A stretch of 64,000 bases of DNA from Mycetocola zhujimingii (GTDB lineage Bacteria; Actinomycetota; Actinomycetes; Actinomycetales; Microbacteriaceae). A model generated the notes under the pieces. The model saw only the letters and a program-made list of their open reading frames with translations. It was not told the DNA's origin and searched no databases. Of the stretch, positions 25,991 to 34,092 are shown one piece after another. Within the stretch, counting starts at the first letter, position 1, and each line of letters starts with the position of its first letter. The translations under genes and the position numbers were made by a program. Location of the stretch: positions 1,798,001 to 1,862,000 of the forward strand of contig NZ_CP026949.1 in the NCBI RefSeq assembly GCF_003065425.1. The letters are read 5' to 3'.

Positions 25991-27658
25991 ATGCCAGCAG
26001 TACCATCGACCTCGGCCGACGTGATCATTGTGGGCGCTGGGCTCGCCGGGCTCGTGGCTGCCGCTGAGCTGTCGGACGCCGGCAGGCGGGTGATCATCGT
26101 TGAGCAGGAACCGGAAGCGTCACTCGGCGGACAGGCCCACTGGTCGTTCGGTGGGCTGTTCCTCGTCGACACACCCGAGCAGCGCCGTATGGGCATTCGC
26201 GACTCGCACTCCCTCGCCTGGCAGGACTGGCAGGGGTCCGCTGCCTTTGACCGGCAGGACGACGACTGGGCCAGGCGATGGGCAGAAGCGTATGTCGACT
26301 TCGCCGCTGGGGACAAGCGATCGTGGTTGCGCGAACGTGGCGTCGGCTTCTTCCCCGTCGTCGGCTGGGCTGAGCGCGGCGGGTACACGGCGAACGGGCA
26401 CGGCAACTCGGTCCCGCGGTTCCACATCGTCTGGGGCACCGGTCCCGCGATCGTCGAACCGTTCCTGAAACGCGTCCGGGCGGGGGTCGAGGCAGGGCGT
26501 GTAGAGCTCAGGCATCGCCACCGCGTCGACGACCTCGTGGTTCACGACGGTGCTGTGACCGGCGTGACCGGAAGCGTTCTCTCGCCATCGACCGCCAGTC
26601 GTGGCGAAGCGAGCCCGCACGACGTCGTCGCCGACTTCGAGCTGTCGGCGCAGGCCGTCGTCCTGACGACGGGCGGCATCGGCGGCAACCTCGATCTGGT
26701 CAGGGCGAACTGGCCGGCGAGGCTCGGTGCCCCGCCCGAGTCGATGCTCTCCGGAGTACCGGCCCACGTCGACGGCCGCGGGCTCGGTATCGCCGAGCGC
26801 GCCGGCGCCCGACTGGTCAACGGTGACCGGATGTGGCACTACACGGAGGGCATTGCCAACTGGGATCCGGTCTGGGCCGCCCACGGCATCCGAATTCTCC
26901 CCGGGCCGTCATCACTCTGGCTCGATGCAACGGGTGCACGCCTTCCCGCGCCACTGTTCCCCGGCTTCGACACGCTGGGGACCCTGCAGCACATCCTCGG
27001 CACAGGACACGGTCACAGTTGGTTCGTACTCACCCAGAAGATCATCGAGAAGGAGTTCGCCCTCTCCGGCAGCGAGCAAAACCCCGATCTCACCGACCGG
27101 GACCTCCGGCTCCTGCTCAAGCGGGTCGCTCCCGGCGCACCAGGCCCGGTTGAGGCGTTCAAAGAGAAGGGCGACGACTTCGTGGTCGCGGACAACCTGC
27201 CCGAGCTGTTGGCGGGCATGGAGCGGCTCTCTGGCACCGCCCCACTCGACCCGGTGCGGGTGGAACGCGAGATCAGGTGGCGGGATGCCCAGCTGGACAA
27301 CGAGTTCTCGAAGGATGCCCAGATCACAGCGATCAGGGGCGCCCGCTCCTACCGGGGCGACAGGATCATCCGTGTCGCACGACCGCACAAACTGCTCGAT
27401 CCGAAGGCAGGGCCGCTCATCGCGGTGAAACTGCACATCCTCACCCGGAAAAGCCTTGGCGGCATCCAAACCGACCTGTCCGCGCGTGCGATCGGCCACG
27501 ACGGTTCACCGGTCCCGGGCCTCTACGCGGCCGGAGAGGCCAGCGGCTTCGGCGGCGGCGGGATGCACGGATACCGGGCGCTCGAGGGGACGTTTCTGGG
27601 CGGATGCCTGTTCACCGGGCGGACCGCCGGGCGCGCGATCGTCGCCCAGCTGTCCTGA
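25991..27658 (+). CDS. FAD-binding dehydrogenase (fumarate reductase / 3-ketosteroid dehydrogenase-like, Rv0785 type)
   Basis: A 555-residue flavoprotein. The N-terminal dinucleotide fold is VIIVGAGLAGLVAAAEL with the acid VEQE at strand 2. Further FAD contacts are VVLTTGGIGGN (about 220) and the C-terminal GLYAAGEASGFGGGGMHG (about 505-522). It resembles the Rv0785 / YchF-unrelated FAD-binding dehydrogenase group rather than true succinate dehydrogenases, and has no covalent-FAD histidine context I can see. The substrate is unknown. AAGGAGATC precedes the ATG. It converges on an unknown gene across a 15-bp inverted repeat. Confidence 0.88.
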   Translation: MPAVPSTSADVIIVGAGLAGLVAAAELSDAGRRVIIVEQEPEASLGGQAHWSFGGLFLVDTPEQRRMGIRDSHSLAWQDWQGSAAFDRQDDDWARRWAEAYVDFAAGDKRSWLRERGVGFFPVVGWAERGGYTANGHGNSVPRFHIVWGTGPAIVEPFLKRVRAGVEAGRVELRHRHRVDDLVVHDGAVTGVTGSVLSPSTASRGEASPHDVVADFELSAQAVVLTTGGIGGNLDLVRANWPARLGAPPESMLSGVPAHVDGRGLGIAERAGARLVNGDRMWHYTEGIANWDPVWAAHGIRILPGPSSLWLDATGARLPAPLFPGFDTLGTLQHILGTGHGHSWFVLTQKIIEKEFALSGSEQNPDLTDRDLRLLLKRVAPGAPGPVEAFKEKGDDFVVADNLPELLAGMERLSGTAPLDPVRVEREIRWRDAQLDNEFSKDAQITAIRGARSYRGDRIIRVARPHKLLDPKAGPLIAVKLHILTRKSLGGIQTDLSARAIGHDGSPVPGLYAAGEASGFGGGGMHGYRALEGTFLGGCLFTGRTAGRAIVAQLS

Positions 27659-27662
27659 GCCA

Positions 27663-27725
27663 CGCGAGTTGCTGGGTGTGCACCGGCGGCGGCAACGCTG
27701 ACCCGGGCAAACCCAGCAACTCGCG
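27663..27725. repeat. 15-bp perfect inverted repeat between convergent genes
   Basis: CGCGAGTTGCTGGGT at 27663-27677 is repeated inverted at 27711-27725, with a 33-base spacer. It fills the gap between the convergent flavoprotein and unknown genes, so a two-way terminator is natural, but there is no T-run and the spacer is long. A mobile short palindromic element is the alternative. Confidence 0.6.
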
Positions 27726-27745
27726 ATCGGTTACAGCTCCTGCGG

Positions 27746-28402
27746 TCAAAGACCCCGTGACGAGCGAACGAGGACGTGGCCCCGCAGCGGGCTCGCCCTG
27801 ATCCAGGGACCGGAGGCGTAGAGCGGGACCTCTTCCTCGCCGACGAGGAACCCGAGGCTCCCCGCCGCGAACGCGATTCCTGACGGAACGTCCGGATGCC
27901 CGGCGAGCGGGCGCGACCAGACCTCGGCCCTGACCCGCTGCACGATGGCGTCACCCGCGTTGTCCGGCACAGTCCGGGCAACTTCTCCCGCGCCGTCCCT
28001 CGCTGCCAGTTCGAGCGCGACCGAGCTGATTCCTCCGATCCGCTCCCACCCGCCACGGGGCGGCGCGATCCCCGACCAGCTCGTTCGTACGTCGGCCGGC
28101 GGAAGCGGGATCACAATCTCGCCGGACGCCCCTTCGGTGTGCGCGAGCCGGTCTGCGATCGCAGCCGGAGCGACCACGCGGTCGAAGACGGCGCCGGAAA
28201 CCTCGGCGAAGGTCCGGAGGCCGAGGATCGTCGGACTGGTGTCGAGCAGGCCGCGCGGGTGCAGCACAGCCGAATACACGGCGAGCACTCCCCCGCCTGC
28301 AATCAGGCGAACCGCTGTGTCATCCACGAGTCTCGCCCGGGCGAGATATACCCGAAGGTCGGCGGCGGCGTGGGCGTCCTGGAGGGTGATCGCGTCATTC
28401 AT
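27746..28402 (-). CDS. conserved-looking protein of unknown function
   Basis: A 218-residue soluble protein with no family I recognise. It starts MNDAITLQDAHAAADLRVYL, has a Gly-rich central region (GGGVLAVYSAVLHPRG), a segment with LPPADVRTSWSGIAPPRGGW and an Ala/Val-rich second half. There is no signal peptide or membrane helix. It is transcribed divergently from the acyl-CoA thioesterase gene with 70 bases between starts. Codon use matches its neighbours. I cannot assign a role. Confidence 0.7.
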   Translation of the reverse strand: MNDAITLQDAHAAADLRVYLARARLVDDTAVRLIAGGGVLAVYSAVLHPRGLLDTSPTILGLRTFAEVSGAVFDRVVAPAAIADRLAHTEGASGEIVIPLPPADVRTSWSGIAPPRGGWERIGGISSVALELAARDGAGEVARTVPDNAGDAIVQRVRAEVWSRPLAGHPDVPSGIAFAAGSLGFLVGEEEVPLYASGPWIRASPLRGHVLVRSSRGL

Positions 28403-28472
28403 CTGCTGTCTAAACTACCTAAGAAGCATTGGTGAAACCCACCAGTCCGCCCGCACCACCAATCGGAGAGCA

Positions 28473-29357
28473 ATGACAGACCCCGTCGCATCCCTCTTGA
28501 ACGCCCTTAACCTGACTGATACCGGAGCTCGGACCAGCGAGGACATCTTCACGGGGCCATCACTGTGGATGCCGGGTGGGCGCGTCTACGGCGGGCAGGT
28601 GCTCGCACAGGCCGTGATGGCGGCAAGCCGAACGACGGCGGAAGACCGCATCGTCCACTCGATGCACGGCTACTTCCTGCGGCCCGGCGACGTGAACCAG
28701 GAAATCACATTCAGTGTCGACCGGATTCACGACGGCCGTTCATTCTCGACGAGACGCACACAGGCGTACCAGTCCGGTGTTCCGATCCTCTCGATGATCG
28801 CATCGTTCCAGGACCCGGACGAAGGCCTCGACCACCAGGCGACAATGCCTGAGGGGTACCCAGACCCCGAGAGCCTCCCGACCGCAGCCGAGCTGCTCGG
28901 ACACATCGATCACCCGGCTGCCAGGGCGTGGGCCAACGATCGACCATTCGACATCCGCCACGTCCCGTCGCCGATCTACCTCTCGGTCGAGGGCGAGCGC
29001 ACGGCGACGAACGCGGTCTGGATCAAGGCGTTCGGCACACTTCCCGACGACCCGAGCCTGCACAGGGCTGCGCTCGCGTACGCGAGCGACTACCCGCTGC
29101 TCGAGTCGATCCTGCGCAAGCACGGGCTGGCCTGGGTCACCCCGAATCTCAAGGTCGCGAGCCTCGACCACGCCATGTGGTGGCACCGGCCGGCCCGCGC
29201 TGACGAGTGGTTGCTCTACGTCCAGGAGTCCCCGAGCGCATCCGGCGGACGCGGACTCGCGCTCGGCCGGTTCTACTCCCGCGACGGCGTGCTGGTTGCG
29301 AGTGTCGCCCAGGAGGGCATGGTGCGGGTACCACCGGCACTGGCAACTGACGCTTAA
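28473..29357 (+). CDS. tesB: acyl-CoA thioesterase II (TesB-like)
   Basis: A 294-residue double-hotdog thioesterase. The first hotdog shows GGRVYGGQVLAQA and HSMHGYFLRPGD, and the second shows ASLDHAMWWHRP and GRGLALGRFYSRDG, all typical TesB segments including the family's conserved Asp in SLDH. It hydrolyses medium to long acyl-CoA to free acid and CoA. CGGAGAG precedes ATG 28473; the long upstream frame is antisense to the neighbouring gene. It ends at a strong bidirectional terminator. Confidence 0.93.
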   Translation: MTDPVASLLNALNLTDTGARTSEDIFTGPSLWMPGGRVYGGQVLAQAVMAASRTTAEDRIVHSMHGYFLRPGDVNQEITFSVDRIHDGRSFSTRRTQAYQSGVPILSMIASFQDPDEGLDHQATMPEGYPDPESLPTAAELLGHIDHPAARAWANDRPFDIRHVPSPIYLSVEGERTATNAVWIKAFGTLPDDPSLHRAALAYASDYPLLESILRKHGLAWVTPNLKVASLDHAMWWHRPARADEWLLYVQESPSASGGRGLALGRFYSRDGVLVASVAQEGMVRVPPALATDA

Positions 29358-29383
29358 GCCCACCCGGTGAAGGCACGACAAGA

Positions 29384-29426
29384 ATGAAGGCCATGCCGGT
29401 GACTGAGTCACCGGCATGGCCTTCAT
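29384..29426. terminator. bidirectional terminator between tesB and ettA
   Basis: A perfect 19-bp stem: 29384-29402 pairs with 29408-29426 around a 5-base loop. It sits between two convergent genes, with CGTTTCG after it on the plus strand and TCTTGTC after it on the minus strand. Confidence 0.85.
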
Positions 29427-29447
29427 CGTTTCGCCAGAGCGCCCGCG

Positions 29448-31130
29448 TCAGTCGCGAGTGAGCTTGCGGTAGGCGGAACGGTGCGGCTTCGCTGCATCCG
29501 GTCCGAGCCGCTCAATCTTGTTCTCCTCGTACGACTCGAAGTTGCCCTCGAACCAGTACCAGTTGCCCGGGTCTTCCTCTGTCCCCTCGTAGGAGAGGAT
29601 GTGAGTTGCAATGCGGTCGAGGAACCACCGGTCGTGGGTGATGACCACGGCACAACCGGGGAACTCGAGAAGCGCGTTCTCGAGGCTGCCGAGCGTTTCG
29701 ACGTCGAGGTCGTTTGTCGGTTCGTCGAGGAGCAGGAGGTTTCCGCCCTGCTTGAGGGTCAGTGCCAGGTTGAGACGGTTGCGCTCACCACCGGAAAGGA
29801 CACCGGCCTTCTTCTGCTGGTCAGGGCCCTTGAACCCGAACTGGGAGACGTACGCCCTGGACGGGATCTCGGTCTTTCCGACCTGGATGTAGTCCTGGCC
29901 GTCTGAGACGACCTCCCACAGGTTCTTGTTCGGGTCGATGCCACCGCGGCTCTGGTCGACGTACGAGATGTCGACCGTCTCACCGATCTTGAGCTCTCCG
30001 CCGTCAAGCGGCTCAAGGCCAACGATGGTCTTGAAGAGCGTGGTCTTACCCACACCGTTGGGGCCGATGACTCCGACGATGCCGTTGCGGGGCAGGGTGA
30101 AGCTGAGGTCGTTGATGAGGATGCGCTCCCCGAAGCCCTTCTTGAGGTTCTTCGCGTCGATGACCTGCGCGCCGAGGCGCGGTCCGACGGGGATGACGAT
30201 CTCTTCGAAGTCGAGCTTCCGCGTGCGCTCGGCCTCGGTCACCATCTCTTCGTAGCGTGCGAGTCGAGCCTTCGACTTCGCCTGCCGTCCCTTGGCGTTC
30301 GACCGGACCCACTCGAGTTCCTCAGCGAGGCGCTTCGACAGCTTCTGGTCTTTCTTGCCCTGGACCTGGAGACGTTCCTGCTTCTTCTCGAGGTAGGTCG
30401 AGTAGTTGCCCTCGTACGGGTAGAGGTGACCGCGGTCGACCTCAGCGATCCACTCGGCGACGTGGTCGAGGAAGTACCGGTCGTGAGTGACGGCGAGCAC
30501 GGCACCTGCGTACTTGGCGAGGTGCTGCTCGAGCCAGAGAACGCTTTCGGCGTCGAGGTGGTTGGTGGGCTCATCGAGGAGCAGGAGGTCAGGCTTCTGC
30601 AGCAAAAGCTTGCAGAGCGCAACGCGACGCTTCTCTCCACCGGAGAGGTTGGCAACGGGCAGGTCACCGGGCGGGGTGCGCAGCGCGTCCATTGCCTGTT
30701 CCAGCTGGGAATCGAGGTCCCACGCGTCAGCGTGGTCGATTTCTTCCTGGAGCGTGCCCATCTCGGCGAGCAGCGCGTCGAAGTCGGCATCCGGTTCGCC
30801 CATGGCGAGGGAGATTTCGTTGAAGCGGTCGACCTTGGCTTTGATCTCGCCGACGCCCTCCTGGACGTTCTCGAGTACGGTCTTCGACTCGTCGAGTTCC
30901 GGCTCCTGCATGAGGATGCCGACGGTGTAGCCGGGCGTGAGCTTCGCTTCACCGTTGCTCGGTGTATCGAGGCCAGCCATGATCTTGAGGATCGTGGACT
31001 TTCCGGCCCCGTTGGGACCGACGACACCGATTTTGGCGCCAGGGAAGAACGACATGGTGACGTCGTCAAGAATCAGTTTGTCTCCGACGGCCTTGCGGGC
31101 GCGGACCATGGAATAGATATATTCGGCCAT
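29448..31130 (-). CDS. ettA: energy-dependent translational throttle protein EttA (ABC-F ATPase)
   Basis: A 560-residue ABC-F protein with two nucleotide-binding domains and no membrane part. Domain 1 has Walker A GPNGAGKST (38-46), signature LSGGEKRR and LLLLDEPTNHLD. Domain 2 has GPNGVGKTT, LSGGERNR and LLLLDEPTNDLD. The linker is rich in Lys/Arg (KKQERLQVQGKKDQKLSKR). Length and motif spacing match EttA, which binds the ribosomal E site and gates the first peptide bond according to ATP/ADP. It is the last gene of a minus-strand run after ssb and a lipoprotein, with only 4 bases from the lipoprotein stop. Confidence 0.95.
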   Translation of the reverse strand: MAEYIYSMVRARKAVGDKLILDDVTMSFFPGAKIGVVGPNGAGKSTILKIMAGLDTPSNGEAKLTPGYTVGILMQEPELDESKTVLENVQEGVGEIKAKVDRFNEISLAMGEPDADFDALLAEMGTLQEEIDHADAWDLDSQLEQAMDALRTPPGDLPVANLSGGEKRRVALCKLLLQKPDLLLLDEPTNHLDAESVLWLEQHLAKYAGAVLAVTHDRYFLDHVAEWIAEVDRGHLYPYEGNYSTYLEKKQERLQVQGKKDQKLSKRLAEELEWVRSNAKGRQAKSKARLARYEEMVTEAERTRKLDFEEIVIPVGPRLGAQVIDAKNLKKGFGERILINDLSFTLPRNGIVGVIGPNGVGKTTLFKTIVGLEPLDGGELKIGETVDISYVDQSRGGIDPNKNLWEVVSDGQDYIQVGKTEIPSRAYVSQFGFKGPDQQKKAGVLSGGERNRLNLALTLKQGGNLLLLDEPTNDLDVETLGSLENALLEFPGCAVVITHDRWFLDRIATHILSYEGTEEDPGNWYWFEGNFESYEENKIERLGPDAAKPHRSAYRKLTRD

Positions 31131-31134
31131 ATTG

Positions 31135-31632
31135 CTACCAGTCTATTGTTCTTGTCTTCCCAATGAGACATGTCCCGGTGCCGAGCACCCGGCCCACCGT
31201 CGAGTGGTAGCCGCCGACGGCGGTGCCGTTCTGACCGATGAGGCACGATTCGCCCCACCGCACCGAGAACTGGATGGAGTCGGCCGCGTTCCCGATCGTG
31301 GTCGTATCGCTCGTCACCTCCATGGCTGCCTTGTCGAAGCCGGCGGCAACGAGCCCGTCGATGAAGGCGCGCCCGTCCGCGGCCGAATTGGCGGCGAGGG
31401 TAGAAGCGTTGACCGAATCGAAGTACGGGAGGTTCTCCTCCGCGGTGCCGCCAGGCACGAGCTGGGGCGCCTGCTGGTCCGGAGCCGGCGACTCGCTGCC
31501 GGCCGGCGGCGTCGGTGTCCCGGTCGATTGCCCGCCTGGGGTCGAGCACCCGGCGAGCAGTCCAGCCGAGAGAAGAACAGCGAATACACCCACTCCAACC
31601 CGACCTGTCGACCGTGTATCGGGTTTTGCCAC
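31135..31632 (-). CDS. small lipoprotein, possibly DUF6993-type
   Basis: A 165-residue predicted lipoprotein. A short basic start (KPDTRSTGR) is followed by a hydrophobic stretch ending in the lipobox LLAGC. Next comes a Pro/Thr/Ser/Gly-rich linker and a small globular domain with two cysteines (SCLIGQ and TCLIGK) that could form a disulfide. The domain resembles the actinobacterial DUF6993 proteins, though I am not certain. I chose the GTG at 31632, which has AAGGAGA at good spacing; the longer frame would translate the upstream 16-bp repeats. Function is unknown. It is 4 bases from the ettA start. Confidence 0.75.
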   Translation of the reverse strand: MAKPDTRSTGRVGVGVFAVLLSAGLLAGCSTPGGQSTGTPTPPAGSESPAPDQQAPQLVPGGTAEENLPYFDSVNASTLAANSAADGRAFIDGLVAAGFDKAAMEVTSDTTTIGNAADSIQFSVRWGESCLIGQNGTAVGGYHSTVGRVLGTGTCLIGKTRTIDW

Positions 31633-31650
31633 GCCGTCTCCTTGTGCCTG

Positions 31651-31730
31651 TGTGATCGGGGCCTGTTGTGATCGAGGCCTGATGTGCTCGGGCCCCGGTG
31701 TGATCACGGCCTGATGTGATCGGGCCGGTC
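31651..31730. repeat. five tandem 16-bp repeats upstream of the lipoprotein gene
   Basis: Five consecutive units of exactly 16 bp start at 31651, 31667, 31683, 31699 and 31715. Each begins TGTGATC or TGTGCTC, and the consensus is close to TGTGATCGGGGCCTGA. The array fills most of the spacer between ssb and the lipoprotein gene, ending 18 bases before the GTG start on the minus strand. It is a likely binding array or a slippage-derived minisatellite. Confidence 0.8.
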
Positions 31731-31777
31731 GGCGCGATCAGCTTCTACCCGAGTCTAGAACGGGAGCGCTCGAACCG

Positions 31778-32395
31778 TCAGAAGGGCGTATCCGATTCTG
31801 ACAGCGGCCGGCTCTCCGCGGTTCTCCCGAACTCCGTGACCGATTCAGCCGTCCTGCCCAGTACTGGCGTTATCCAATCCGCCTGCTCTCGCGACGAGCC
31901 CGTTCGGGTGCCGGCGAAGTCGGGCTCCTGGGCGGCCGACGCGGAGTGTTCGGGGTCGTCGTCGCCCGGTTGCCTGGCGGTCGGGTACCCCCGCTGCTCG
32001 TCGCCGACGGCGTCAGCCGCGGGTGTGCCCGAGTCGCGTGCGGGGGTTCTCGCGTATCTGGCGGTTCCCCACGTGAGGTCATGTCCCACGCTGTCGGCAT
32101 CGACCTCAACGGTCGTGCCGTTCTTATCGCCGCTCTCCCAGCGCCGAATCCGCAGTCGACCCATAACCAGGACACGGTCACCCTTGTGCACCGACTCGTG
32201 GACGTTGCCGGCGAGCTGCCGGAACGACGAGACCGTGTACCAGTTCGTTTCGCCAGCGACCCAGGCTCCAGCCGTCCTGTCGAAGTAACGCTGGTTCGAC
32301 GCGAGCCTGAAACTCGTGAGTTCGACGCCGTCGCGGATCGTCTTGTGCTCGGGAACTGTAGCGACAAGGCCGGTGAGGCTGATGCTGTCTGTCAT
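31778..32395 (-). CDS. single-stranded DNA-binding protein, atypical paralogue
   Basis: A 205-residue Ssb-type protein. The OB-fold occupies about residues 1-110 (LTGLVATVPEHK, FRLASNQRYFD, WYTVSSFRQLAGN, KGDRVLVMGRLRIR). The rest is a long disordered tail ending SESDTPF: it keeps the terminal Pro-Phe but lacks the strongly acidic DDDIPF-type tip of the replicative SSB. It is therefore probably a second SSB for recombination or stress rather than the main one, which is inference. ATG 32395 has GGGAGA upstream. Confidence 0.88.
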   Translation of the reverse strand: MTDSISLTGLVATVPEHKTIRDGVELTSFRLASNQRYFDRTAGAWVAGETNWYTVSSFRQLAGNVHESVHKGDRVLVMGRLRIRRWESGDKNGTTVEVDADSVGHDLTWGTARYARTPARDSGTPAADAVGDEQRGYPTARQPGDDDPEHSASAAQEPDFAGTRTGSSREQADWITPVLGRTAESVTEFGRTAESRPLSESDTPF

Positions 32396-32617
32396 GAGGA
32401 TTCTCCCAACTGGATTCCACACGCAGAACCTCCGGTGTGGAGGTTCCGGAGACGACCTCGTGCCGGACCGCCGCCTCCGGAACCGTGATTCGAGTGTGGG
32501 GCGCTGCAGCGCACCGGGCGGCGCACGTTGTCCTCCGGTGGACAGGGCATCCGCTTACGGGAACTGGGGAGGAGTACGGGCGGCACGCCCCGGGACCGGC
32601 AGCGCTAGCCTGTCCTC

Positions 32618-33625
32618 ATGACGTACTCCGCTGCCGAAGACCGATATGACGACATGCACTATGCCAGGACGGGCAGGAGCGGACTCTTGCTCCCCCGCGT
32701 CTCGCTGGGCCTCTGGCACAACTTCGGCGACGGCCGTGACGTCGAGACCCAGCAGGCCATCGTGCGGCGGGCGTTCGACCTCGGCATCACCCACTTCGAC
32801 CTTGCCAACAACTACGGTCCGCCTCCCGGGTCCGCCGAGCGAAACTTCGGCCGCATCCTTCACGACGACCTCCTCGCTCACCGTGATGAGATCGTCATTT
32901 CGACGAAGGCCGGTTATGACATGTGGGCCGGCCCCTACGGCCAGTGGGGCTCACGCAAGTCACTCCTCGCCTCACTCGACCAGAGCCTCGGACGCCTCGG
33001 CGTCGATTACGTCGACATCTTCTACTCCCACCGCCCGGATCCCGACACCCCCATCGAAGAAACGATGGGGGCGCTCGCGACAGCTGTGCACTCAGGGAAA
33101 GCCCTCTACGCCGGAATCTCGAACTATTCACCGGACCAGACCAGACAGGCAGCAGCGGCACTCGCCGAACACCGCGTCCCCCTCCTGATCCACCAGCCGA
33201 GCTACTCGATGTTCAACCGCCACGTCGAAAACGGGCTCCTTGACGTCCTCGACGAGGTGGGCGCGGGATCCATCGTGTTCTCGCCCCTCGCACAGGGACT
33301 CCTGACCGACCGATACCTCGACGGTACGATTCCCGACGGCTCCCGTGCGGCAACGAGCAGGTTCCTGCCGGCTGAGCGGATCTCGGACACCTACCTCGAC
33401 CGTGCCCGAGCCCTTAACGCGCTCGCCGCTGACCGCGGACAGTCGCTCGCGCAGCTCGCGCTGACCTGGGTGCTCCGGCACCCGCAGGTCACCTCAGCGC
33501 TCATCGGTGCCAGTTCGGTGACGCAGCTGGAACAGAACGTCGCCGCGCTGAGCGCTCCGCCGCTCACGGCAGAAGAACTCGCGGCGATCGAACCATACGC
33601 CGTCGACGGCACCGGACTCAGCTAG
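32618..33625 (+). CDS. aldo/keto reductase, YghZ (L-glyceraldehyde 3-phosphate reductase) type
   Basis: A 335-residue NADPH-dependent aldo/keto reductase. The catalytic tetrad is visible: Asp and Tyr in THFDLANNYG, Lys in ISTKAG and His in FYSHRPD. The PPPGSAERNFG segment and PSYSMFNR point to the E. coli YghZ group, which reduces L-glyceraldehyde 3-phosphate and methylglyoxal. The C-terminal cofactor site has ALIGASSVTQLEQN. It stands alone between ssb (divergent) and a small unknown gene. Confidence 0.92.
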   Translation: MTYSAAEDRYDDMHYARTGRSGLLLPRVSLGLWHNFGDGRDVETQQAIVRRAFDLGITHFDLANNYGPPPGSAERNFGRILHDDLLAHRDEIVISTKAGYDMWAGPYGQWGSRKSLLASLDQSLGRLGVDYVDIFYSHRPDPDTPIEETMGALATAVHSGKALYAGISNYSPDQTRQAAAALAEHRVPLLIHQPSYSMFNRHVENGLLDVLDEVGAGSIVFSPLAQGLLTDRYLDGTIPDGSRAATSRFLPAERISDTYLDRARALNALAADRGQSLAQLALTWVLRHPQVTSALIGASSVTQLEQNVAALSAPPLTAEELAAIEPYAVDGTGLS

Positions 33626-33647
33626 GGCTGCTCCCGGCCGACCGGGC

Positions 33648-33695
33648 GGTGTCGGTGGTGTCTCTTATCGTGTGGGTTAAGAGATCACCGACACC
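33648..33695 (+). terminator. bulged hairpin between the aldo/keto reductase and a small gene
   Basis: GGTGTCGGTG (33648-33657) pairs with CACCGACACC (33686-33695), and TCTCTTA (33661-33667) pairs with TAAGAGA (33678-33684), with a 3-to-1 bulge. It starts 22 bases after the reductase stop and ends 23 bases before the next start. No T-run follows, so it may be a structured leader of the small gene instead of a terminator. Confidence 0.5.
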
Positions 33696-33718
33696 ACCGG
33701 CCGGAGACAAGAGGCAGC

Positions 33719-33964
33719 ATGCACATCGCAACACACCAGGTGACACTCTCCTCGAGCACGAGGGCAGGGATCGACCTCGTCAGCGTCCACGACGGCCTGT
33801 GGCGCGTTCGCCTCAGCGACGGTCGCATCCTCGGACACATCGAGCGCCTCAGCTCGGCGACCGGAGACGTCTTCATCGCCAAGCGGTTCTCGCCGGTAAG
33901 GGCATCATTCCTGGCGCTCGGGCAGTTCTGGAATATGCAGGATGCCGTCGATTCCCTGCGCTGA
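33719..33964 (+). CDS. small protein of unknown function
   Basis: An 81-residue soluble protein with GAGG before its ATG. The middle (GIDLVSVHDGLWRVRLSDGRILGHIERL) looks like a small beta-barrel or beta-sheet domain, and the end (FLALGQFWNMQDAVDSLR) is a short helix. No cysteines, membrane segment or known family is apparent. It is preceded by a strong hairpin. The residue pattern and codon use suggest a real gene. Confidence 0.6.
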   Translation: MHIATHQVTLSSSTRAGIDLVSVHDGLWRVRLSDGRILGHIERLSSATGDVFIAKRFSPVRASFLALGQFWNMQDAVDSLR

Positions 33965-34092
33965 GTGATCGCCGCTATCTGGCCGCCTACTCCATCTCCC
34001 GGCCATGACCGGTCGGGTCCTGCAGCGCCGAAAGCGCGACACGGCGGCCCCGTTGACGGATTACGGGCGGGCCCGAAGGTAGCCTTCGGCAC

